In this document: one piece after another, positions 57,563 through 64,000 of the stretch
Position numbering within the stretch: position 1 is the stretch's first letter
Layout: the number at the start of each line of letters is the position of its first letter
NCBI RefSeq assembly: GCF_003957515.1
Contig: NZ_RQXW01000001.1
Location: forward strand, 248,001 to 312,000
DNA: 64,000 bases
Reading direction: 5' to 3'
Source of the DNA: Amphritea opalescens
GTDB taxonomy: Bacteria; Pseudomonadota; Gammaproteobacteria; Pseudomonadales; Balneatricaceae
The notes under the pieces: generated by a model
Database searches by the model: none
Told to the model about the DNA's origin: nothing
What the model saw: the letters and a program-made list of their open reading frames with translations, nothing else
Translations under genes and position numbers: made by a program

Positions 57563-58309
57563 ATGACATTCAATCTTTCGGTCAGCCCGGATTTTGCGCC
57601 TGACCATATTTCAGGTTGGTATTTTTTCAATACCTGGTTGCAGCGCACACTCGATATCGGCATTCATTTAGAGCTTTATGATAGCTTTGATGCGCAACGC
57701 AAAGACATTCGCGCGGATAAGTTTGATCTCATCTATGCCAACCCCTACGACGCTTCGATGTTAGTCAGGGAGTTGGGGTTTCAAGCCGTGGCACGGCCAG
57801 CCAGTCAGCCTGATGAAACCGTGATTGCGGTTAATGCCGAGTCTGATTTTCATTCGGTTGAAGATCTTGTCGAAGGCTGTCGCGTTGCCACCACCGATGA
57901 TCCTGACGTGCATACGATGGGGATGATCATGTTGGAATCTGCTGATTTAGATAGCAGCAACGTCGAGATCAAGCAGCATAGTAGCTATGTCGTGGGCGCT
58001 AAAAACCTGTTAAATGGTGACGCGGATGTCGGTTTCTTTTTAAAGGATGCCTATGATGAGCTATCTGAACTGATTCGTTCCCGTATGCGAGTCTTGGTGC
58101 GTAGTGAAATCAGTGTGGTGCACCATAGTTTACTAGTGGGACCTCGGATGGCGGAACATATTCCGGCACTGCAGACCGCGCTGCTAACCATGCAGGATGA
58201 CGCCAAGGGCAAAGGTGTGCTTGAAAGCATGGGTATCTCCTCTTGGGAGCCGATGGATGTCGAGCAGACCGAGTTTATGATCGATCTCATCGATACCCTG
58301 ATAGACTAG
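57563..58309 (+). CDS. Cytoplasmic PhnD-like substrate-binding protein
   Basis: 248 residues of the phosphate/phosphonate-binding periplasmic fold: FNLSVSPDFAPDHISGWYFF, FDLIYANPYDASMLV, RVATTDDPDVHTMGM and ADVGFFLKDAYDEL. Unlike transport proteins of this type it has no signal peptide or lipobox, and no ABC permease or ATPase gene is nearby. It is therefore probably a sensor domain inside the cell. ATG 57563 after GGAG; the upstream frame overlaps the PAS stop. A terminator follows, closing the cluster. Confidence 0.8.
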   Translation: MTFNLSVSPDFAPDHISGWYFFNTWLQRTLDIGIHLELYDSFDAQRKDIRADKFDLIYANPYDASMLVRELGFQAVARPASQPDETVIAVNAESDFHSVEDLVEGCRVATTDDPDVHTMGMIMLESADLDSSNVEIKQHSSYVVGAKNLLNGDADVGFFLKDAYDELSELIRSRMRVLVRSEISVVHHSLLVGPRMAEHIPALQTALLTMQDDAKGKGVLESMGISSWEPMDVEQTEFMIDLIDTLID

Positions 58310-58314
58310 TCAAT

Positions 58315-58338
58315 GCGCCCCGCTTGGGGCGTATTTTT
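58315..58338 (+). terminator. Terminator closing the signalling cluster
   Basis: CGCCCC-GCTT-GGGGCG followed by TATTTTT. Confidence 0.75.
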
Positions 58339-58716
58339 AACGACAGTTTACCCATGAGTGCTACCCTGTTCGTATCAGGCAGGTTGTGCTTGTTGTCTTC
58401 TCTGTAATACCTTGTTTCTGTAATACCTCGTTTCTCTGTAATATCTTGTTTTTCCTCTGCTTTACTTTTCTTAGTGCTGTTTTAGATTAGGCATCAGCTC
58501 ACCATGATCGGCTATGCCGTTAATCGAAAGTTCACGGCTATACCTCACGAAGGCGTATAATGATGCTTCAATCATCCGTCTGTTCTATCGATATAAAGAG
58601 AAAATAGTTAACAGATGGCTAAGTAATATTGTACCGTTGTTCTCGCCCCGTCTTTGCAGATGAGTGAGATTAGCGCTGGAAATCCAGTGCTAACCTGACT
58701 TTTTTGAGGATAAAAG
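58339..58716. other. Gap before the NADH dehydrogenase gene, with three short repeats
   Basis: TCTGTAATAyCTyGTT occurs three times in 50 bases (58401, 58417, 58435). No gene is seen. The promoter for the next gene is presumably here. Confidence 0.45.
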
Positions 58717-60006
58717 ATGAAAACTATCATAGTAGTAGGAGGCGGGGCGGGCGGTCTCGAGTTAGCCACCCAACTGGGTCATAAGTTGGGTAAAAAGAAA
58801 CGCGCCAGAATTGTTTTAGTCGACCGTAATCGCAGTCATATTTGGAAACCCTTGTTACACGAGGTCGCGACCGGCTCATTAGATATGAGTAGTGACGGCG
58901 TGGTCTATCGTGCCCATTGTGCGGCACATCATTATGAGTTTCAGTTGGGCACCATGATCGGGCTCGATCGGGTGGCGAAAAGTATCCGCTTAGAATCCCT
59001 AAAGGATGATGAGGGTAAGGAGGTCTTGCCGGAAAGGGAGCTTACCTTCGATACGCTGGTCATGGCCGTAGGCAGCGTGAGTAATGATTTCGGTACCCCA
59101 GGCGTCGCTCAACATAGTTACTTTCTCGATTCCCATCAGCAAGCGGAACGCTTTCATCGGGCGCTGTTAAACCAGTTTATGCGGATCAATCAAAGCGCGG
59201 CGGATACCGAACTGCGGCTAGCCATTGTGGGCGGTGGCGCGACCGGTGTTGAGTTGGCGGCAGAGTTAAATCATGTGGCCGATCTCTTTAAGTTTTATGG
59301 TATGCCGGAGATGTCCGCGAAACGCTTGAAGGTCGAGTTGATCGAAGCGGGGCCGCGCATCCTGCCAGCGTTACCTCAACGGATTGCACTGGCCGCTAAA
59401 AAAGAGCTGAGTGGTTTAGGTATTACCATTCATGAAAATGTCAGAGTCACCGAAGCCACAGAGGAAGGTTTTATCACCGGCGATGGCCAATTGATTGCGG
59501 CGGACCTTCAGGTATGGGCTGCAGGTGTGAAAGCGCCGGACTTTATTAAAACCATCGATCTATTTGAGACCAACCGCAATGGTCAGATCGTGGTGAAACC
59601 TAGTTTACAAAGCAGCGTCGATGATGCGGTTTATGTTATCGGTGATTGCTGTGCCTGTGAGCAGCCAGATGGCAGCTGGGTGCCACCACGCGCGCAGTCG
59701 GCTCATCAGATGGCGTCATTGGTGTATAAGAATATTCTTCTTGAGGCGCAGGGTAAGCCGTTACAGAACTACCTGTATAAAGATCATGGCTCACTGGTGA
59801 ACCTGAGTCGCTATAGCACCGTGGGGAGCTTGATGGGCAACCTCACGAATGGTTCTATGTTTGTTGAAGGGCGTATCGCGCGGTTGGTGTATATCTCACT
59901 TTACCGTATGCATCAGGTGGCGATACATGGCTGGTTGAAGGCCTCGGCTATCTATTTTGCGCAGAAGATTGGCGGTACCGTTAAGCCTAAAATGAAGCTT
60001 CACTAA
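58717..60006 (+). CDS. ndh: Type II NADH:quinone oxidoreductase
   Basis: Single-subunit, non-pumping respiratory NADH dehydrogenase at the inner membrane. N-terminal FAD site IVVGGGAGGLELATQLG, quinone-side HIWKPLLHEVATGSLD, the NADH site AIVGGGATGVELAAEL, and AAGVKAPDF and YVIGDCCAC in the FAD-binding end. 429 residues as in E. coli Ndh. GAGGATAAA precedes ATG 58717. Convergent with icd. Confidence 0.93.
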   Translation: MKTIIVVGGGAGGLELATQLGHKLGKKKRARIVLVDRNRSHIWKPLLHEVATGSLDMSSDGVVYRAHCAAHHYEFQLGTMIGLDRVAKSIRLESLKDDEGKEVLPERELTFDTLVMAVGSVSNDFGTPGVAQHSYFLDSHQQAERFHRALLNQFMRINQSAADTELRLAIVGGGATGVELAAELNHVADLFKFYGMPEMSAKRLKVELIEAGPRILPALPQRIALAAKKELSGLGITIHENVRVTEATEEGFITGDGQLIAADLQVWAAGVKAPDFIKTIDLFETNRNGQIVVKPSLQSSVDDAVYVIGDCCACEQPDGSWVPPRAQSAHQMASLVYKNILLEAQGKPLQNYLYKDHGSLVNLSRYSTVGSLMGNLTNGSMFVEGRIARLVYISLYRMHQVAIHGWLKASAIYFAQKIGGTVKPKMKLH

Positions 60007-60049
60007 GATTAGTGATGGGTCGTTAATGCCGCGGTTGGCAGGATAATAA

Positions 60050-60084
60050 AAAACCCGGATCAGTTAGACTGGTCCGGGTTTTTT
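60050..60084. terminator. Bidirectional terminator between ndh and icd
   Basis: AACCCGGA (60052-60059) and TCCGGGTT (60073-60080) with A and T runs on either side. Confidence 0.85.
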
Positions 60085-60140
60085 AGTGCTTAAGCGTTAT
60101 CCGTTAAGAGTCAACGGATAACGGTTTAGGCGCGAGTCGA

Positions 60141-62369
60141 TTAAGACAGAGCAGCCAACGCAGCGTTCAGCGTTTTACTTGGGCGCATGACTTTCTTAAC
60201 TTCTTCGCGGTTAGCGTGGTAGTAACCACCCAAATTAGCAGGTGTACCCTGAACAGCACTCAGCTCGGCAACGATCTGAGCTTCGTTGTCAGTCAGTGTT
60301 TTCGCCAGTGGTGCGAACATAGCGGCCAGCTCTGGATCTTCAGTCTGAGCGGCAACGGCTTGCGCCCAGTACATACCGAGATAGAAGTGGCTGCCACGGT
60401 TGTCCAGTTCACCGGTTTTACGTGAAGGAGACTTGTTGTTCTCCAGCAGTTTGCCAGTGGCTGAATCCAGTGTTTTCGCTAGGATGTCGGCACGCTTGTT
60501 ACCTTCTTTGATGCCCATCTCTTCCAGAGAGACAGCCAGAGCAAGGAATTCACCAAGAGAGTCCCAACGCAGATGGTTTTCTTCTTCAACCTGTTGTACG
60601 TGCTTAGGCGCAGAACCACCAGCACCGGTTTCATACATACCGCCGCCTTTCAGCATCGGTACGATGGACAGCATTTTAGCGGACGTACCCAGTTCCATAA
60701 TAGGGAACAGATCGGTCAGGTAATCACGTAAAACGTTACCGGTAACAGAGATAGTGTCGTTACCACGGATCATGCGGTCCATACTGTAACGAATCGCTTG
60801 GTTGTAAGTTTTGATTGTAATATCAAGACCGTCGGTATCGTGGTCTTTCAAGTACAGGTTAACTTTCTTGATCAACTCAGCATCGTGGGCACGTTTGTAA
60901 TCCAACCAGAAGACAGTCGGCATACCAGATTGACGGGCACGGGTAACGGCCAGTTTAACCCAGTCACGCACAGCGTCGTCTTTGGTTTGGCAAGCACGCC
61001 AGATATCACCTTTCTCAACATCGTGTTGCATCAACACAGTGCCGTCAGCAGCAACAACACGCATAATGCCGTCTGCCATCATTTCGAACGTTTTGTCGTG
61101 AGAACCGTACTCTTCTGCTTTACGTGCCATCAAACCAACGTTAGGGACAGTACCCATAGTGGTTGGATCGAATGCGCCGTTGGTTTTACAGAAGTTGATC
61201 ATTTCCTGATAGATACGGGCGTAGGTGCTTTCAGGCATCACGGCTTTAGTATCTTTTGGCTTGCCATCAGGGCCCCACATTTTGCCGCCATTACGGATCA
61301 TGGCTGGCATAGACGCATCAACGATAACGTCAGAAGGGACGTGCAGGTTGGTGATACCTTTAACAGAATCAACCATCGCCATTTCAGGGCGGTGCTCTAA
61401 GCACTCATGGATCGCTTCTTCGATCTCTTCACGCTTAGAGGTAGGCAGTGTTGCGATTTTGTCGTAGACGCTGCTGATACCGTTGTTAGGGTTAACGCCC
61501 AGTTCTTCAAACAGATCGCCGTATTTATCAAACAGCTCTTTGTAGAATACGGTAACCGCGTGACCGAAGACGATCGGGTGAGACACCTTCATCATGGTGG
61601 CTTTAACGTGCAGAGACCACATCACACCGGTCTCTTTAGCGTCTTGCATCGTTTCTTCAAAGAACGCGCGCAGGGCTTTACAGCTCATGAGCATGCTGTC
61701 GAGAATCTCGCCCTTTTCTAGGCTCAGTTCTTTCTTAACTTCAACATTACCGGCCTGATCAACGAACTCAAGACGGACATCGCCGGCTTGATCCATCGTG
61801 ATTGACTGTTCGCTATGGAAGAAGTCACCTTCACGCATGTAATCCGCATGGGTGCGTGAAGCTTTGCTCCACTTGCCCATAGAGTGTGGGAATTTACGGA
61901 CAAAGGCTTTAACAGCGCTTGGCGCACGACGGTCAGAGTTACCTTCACGTAGAACAGGGTTTACTGCAGAACCGAGGATTTTAGAGTAACGAGCCTGAAT
62001 GGCTTTATCTTCTTCGGTTTCAGGCGCTTCAGGGTAGGTAGGGATATCACAGCCCTGTGCTTGAAGTTCTGCGATGCAGGCTTTCAGTTGAGGGATTGAA
62101 GCAGAGATATTGGGTAGCTTGATGATGTTAGCGTGTGGGTCTTGAGTTAATGCCCCCAAGAATTTCAATCCATCTTCAGCTTTTTGTTCTTCGGTCAGCT
62201 TTTCGGGGAATGCCGAGAGAATACGGCTTGCTAGAGATATGTCGCTAATTTTAACGTCGATGCCGGCCGCTTTGGTAAATGTTCTTACAATTGGTAACAA
62301 AGAACAGGTTGCCAGTGAGGGTGCTTCGTCGGTCAGGGTCCAGTAAATAGTGTGATTCGTGGTAGTCAT
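60141..62369 (-). CDS. icd: Monomeric NADP-dependent isocitrate dehydrogenase
   Basis: TCA-cycle step from isocitrate to 2-oxoglutarate by the 80-kDa monomeric enzyme, not related in length to E. coli Icd. 742 residues; [42 protein letters not shown]-like (here [16 protein letters not shown]), [15 protein letters not shown] and [14 protein letters not shown] are family marks. It probably draws on the product of the aconitases 7-16 kb upstream, though the genes are not in one operon. Start ATG 62369 after AGGGG. Confidence 0.96.
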   Translation of the reverse strand: MTTTNHTIYWTLTDEAPSLATCSLLPIVRTFTKAAGIDVKISDISLASRILSAFPEKLTEEQKAEDGLKFLGALTQDPHANIIKLPNISASIPQLKACIAELQAQGCDIPTYPEAPETEEDKAIQARYSKILGSAVNPVLREGNSDRRAPSAVKAFVRKFPHSMGKWSKASRTHADYMREGDFFHSEQSITMDQAGDVRLEFVDQAGNVEVKKELSLEKGEILDSMLMSCKALRAFFEETMQDAKETGVMWSLHVKATMMKVSHPIVFGHAVTVFYKELFDKYGDLFEELGVNPNNGISSVYDKIATLPTSKREEIEEAIHECLEHRPEMAMVDSVKGITNLHVPSDVIVDASMPAMIRNGGKMWGPDGKPKDTKAVMPESTYARIYQEMINFCKTNGAFDPTTMGTVPNVGLMARKAEEYGSHDKTFEMMADGIMRVVAADGTVLMQHDVEKGDIWRACQTKDDAVRDWVKLAVTRARQSGMPTVFWLDYKRAHDAELIKKVNLYLKDHDTDGLDITIKTYNQAIRYSMDRMIRGNDTISVTGNVLRDYLTDLFPIMELGTSAKMLSIVPMLKGGGMYETGAGGSAPKHVQQVEEENHLRWDSLGEFLALAVSLEEMGIKEGNKRADILAKTLDSATGKLLENNKSPSRKTGELDNRGSHFYLGMYWAQAVAAQTEDPELAAMFAPLAKTLTDNEAQIVAELSAVQGTPANLGGYYHANREEVKKVMRPSKTLNAALAALS

Positions 62370-62610
62370 TGTATCCCCTTGTCATTTGGCTGGTAGCCAG
62401 AGGCTTAACAGAACAGCTTATGGCTATTCGTTACATCTTTGCGTAAGCCCGTAATTAATTATTCCGCGGGCGCATTATACGTCAAAAAATTACTAATACT
62501 GAAGTAGTTAGCACGATTCAGGGGGAAGATATCGACTAAAAGATAGTATGAATGTAGTTTTATTACCGTTGAGAGAAGAATTAATGACTGTTTTTCAACG
62601 CGAGCATAAA
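62370..62610. other. Gap between aroF-like and icd genes
   Basis: AT-rich leader of icd; no gene or distinct motif was recognised. Confidence 0.35.
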
Positions 62611-62633
62611 AAAAGGGATCCGTAGATCCCTTG
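62606..62633 (-). terminator. Terminator of the DAHP synthase gene
   Basis: AAGGGATC-TACG-GATCCCTT on the minus strand followed by a U-run. Confidence 0.85.
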
Positions 62634-62651
62634 TTCTTTTCGTGATGTTAA

Positions 62652-63719
62652 TTAGCGATTAGGCAAAACATCTTTCAGTTTGTTGTGCATGTCCAACAGC
62701 GTTTTTTCGGTGGTTTCCCAATCGATACAGGCATCGGTAATGGATACGCCGTATTGTAGGTCCGCTGGATTCGCGGTCATTTTCTGGTTGCCCCAGCCAA
62801 GATTCGATTCAACCATCAGACCAACGATCGATTTATTGCCTTCAATAATCTGATTGGTGGCGTTTTCGACCACCAGCGGTTGCAGTGCTGGATCTTTGTT
62901 GGAGTTAGCATGGCTGCAGTCGATCATAATGTTTTGCTTCAGACCGGCTTTCTCTAATGCCTGTTCGCAGAGGGCCACATGCACAGAATCATAATTAGGC
63001 TCGCCATTACCGCCACGTAAGACAACATGGCCATATTTGTTACCCCGAGTACGAACGATGGAGACTTGCCCCTGTTCATTAATACCGAGAAAACTATGGG
63101 GATGGGCGACCGACTCGAGTGCGTTGATTGCCACGGTGAGACCGCCATCGGTACCATTTTTAAGGCCCACGGCACCGGAAAGCCCGCTGGACATCTCGCG
63201 GTGTGTTTGAGATTCGGTGGTGCGCGCACCAATAGCCGACCAAGCAATCAGATCTTGGATATACTGTGGTGAGATCGGATCAAGTGCTTCGGTTGCCAAT
63301 GGCAGGCCAGCTTCAGCTAGTTGTAACAGGAGTTCACGGCCAATATGTAAACCCTCTTCAATTTGAAAAGAGTCATCCATACGGGGATCGTTAATCAGGC
63401 CTTTCCAGCCGACGGTGGTACGAGGTTTCTCAAAATAGACGCGCATAACCAGATAGAGAGTGTCCTGTACCTGCTCAGCAAGCTGCTTTAGCTTCTGACC
63501 ATATTCGATAGCCGCTTTGGTATCGTGAATAGAGCAAGGGCCTACCACGATAAATAGCCGCTTATCTTCACCTTTCAGAATGTTCTTAATCGTTTGGCGA
63601 CTTTCCATCACGGAAGTGGCCGCAGATTCTGATAGGGCTAATTTTGCTTTAAGCTGATCAGGCGTGATCAGTACATTATTACTCTCAATATTGAGGTTTT
63701 CGACTCGGTTATCAGACAT
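62652..63719 (-). CDS. aroF: 3-deoxy-7-phosphoheptulonate (DAHP) synthase, class I
   Basis: First step of the shikimate pathway, joining PEP and erythrose 4-phosphate. 355 residues with VVGPCSIHD, MRVYFEKPRTTVGWKGLIND, GARTTESQTHREMSSGLS and the metal histidine in CSHANSNKD. In the stretch SQTHREM, FLGINEQGQV and GVSITDACI it is closer to Tyr-sensitive AroF than to AroG, so the symbol is tentative. Two genes of the same pathway (aroC, trp genes) lie elsewhere in the window. Confidence 0.92.
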   Translation of the reverse strand: MSDNRVENLNIESNNVLITPDQLKAKLALSESAATSVMESRQTIKNILKGEDKRLFIVVGPCSIHDTKAAIEYGQKLKQLAEQVQDTLYLVMRVYFEKPRTTVGWKGLINDPRMDDSFQIEEGLHIGRELLLQLAEAGLPLATEALDPISPQYIQDLIAWSAIGARTTESQTHREMSSGLSGAVGLKNGTDGGLTVAINALESVAHPHSFLGINEQGQVSIVRTRGNKYGHVVLRGGNGEPNYDSVHVALCEQALEKAGLKQNIMIDCSHANSNKDPALQPLVVENATNQIIEGNKSIVGLMVESNLGWGNQKMTANPADLQYGVSITDACIDWETTEKTLLDMHNKLKDVLPNR

Positions 63720-63992
63720 CTCAATTTCCTAAAGTGCACAGCCTTTACTCTGTACACCCGTTAGCGCGTTCGTAAAGGAGGTACGTTGTAACATATTCAG
63801 GGGAAAGGTTTAAGTGCTGGTGGTCGCTATCGGATGATACAATTCGAATAAATAGAGAGAGTTTTGATCTGGCGAAGAATTCTGGCTATATTTCGGCAAG
63901 TTTTTCGCTATTTCACGCGGCGTTGAGCGAACTCCTCCGTTATCATGCTGTCCACTATCTGTTCGATCCGACTTACACATTAAGAGGTTACT
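63720..63992. other. Gap before the window end
   Basis: Divergent promoter region between the DAHP synthase gene and the next plus-strand gene; no clear operator was recognised. Confidence 0.35.
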
Positions 63993-64000
63993 GTGCCTGT
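63993..64000 (+). CDS. Probable start of a plus-strand gene cut by the window edge
   Basis: GTG at 63993 follows an AGAGGTTACT ribosome-binding site. Too few codons are visible to say more. Confidence 0.3.

Noticed and set aside
60798-61400. 200-residue frame opposite icd
   Set aside because: Shadow of the icd coding sequence with biased composition and no domain.

Overview
The window is a chromosomal segment of a gammaproteobacterium. It is most like the marine Oceanospirillales/Pseudomonadales side: the gene order leuCDB-asd-fimV-truA-trpF-accD-folC-dedD-cvpA-purF-metZ is the Pseudomonas-type order (here with trpBA inserted after trpF). A class III PHA synthase, a monomeric NADP isocitrate dehydrogenase and an E. 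coli-type SpeD/SpeE pair fit the same group. The genus is inference; no rRNA or tRNA gene was seen.

Layout. 1-7.6 kb: 5' part of hisC, two look-alike small-RNA candidates, folE, smrB divergent from prmB, aroC, speE and an MFS transporter. 7.7-15.2 kb: PHA metabolism (a small conserved protein, the repressor PhaR, then class III synthase phaEC on the other strand), interrupted by seven tandem palindromic repeats, a ribbon-helix-helix protein, a PfpI-like protein, a GFA-like protein, a YcxB-like membrane protein and speD. 15.2-34.9 kb: the core biosynthetic run: LysR regulator, leuCDB, asd, fimV, truA, trpFBA, accD, folC, dedD-like, cvpA, purF, metZ, dusC. 35-38.8 kb: ibpA with a heat-shock type promoter and a ROSE-like leader, a DUF2185 protein, a flavin reductase fused to a MarR-like domain next to an AraC regulator remnant, and a RIO1-type kinase.

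39.1-44.0 kb is an AT-rich accessory block. Two attC-like sites (40582-40653 and 43495-43566) and an upstream core site (39123-39129) divide it like integron gene cassettes, without an integrase gene in the window. Cassette 1 carries a two-gene operon that I read as the Kiwa antiphage system (kwaA, kwaB). Cassette 2 carries one 928-residue STAND ATPase with a possible nuclease domain in front and TPR-like repeats behind, a likely antiviral sensor. Cassette 3 starts with a GFA-like gene.

44.1-53.6 kb holds three aconitase-superfamily genes: acnA, a long AcnB variant and a standard acnB. 54.0-58.3 kb is an unrecognised same-strand cluster of six genes: a hypothetical protein, a degenerate receiver protein, a winged-helix-like plus roadblock-like protein, a canonical roadblock/LC7 protein, an Aer-like PAS protein and a PhnD-like binding protein without a signal peptide. 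It looks like an undescribed cytoplasmic signalling module. 58.7-63.7 kb: type II NADH dehydrogenase, monomeric isocitrate dehydrogenase and DAHP synthase, ending at the probable start of a further plus-strand gene at 63993.

Together the window joins amino-acid, polyamine, folate, PHA and TCA housekeeping genes with one defence-cassette block and one uncharacterised signalling cluster.
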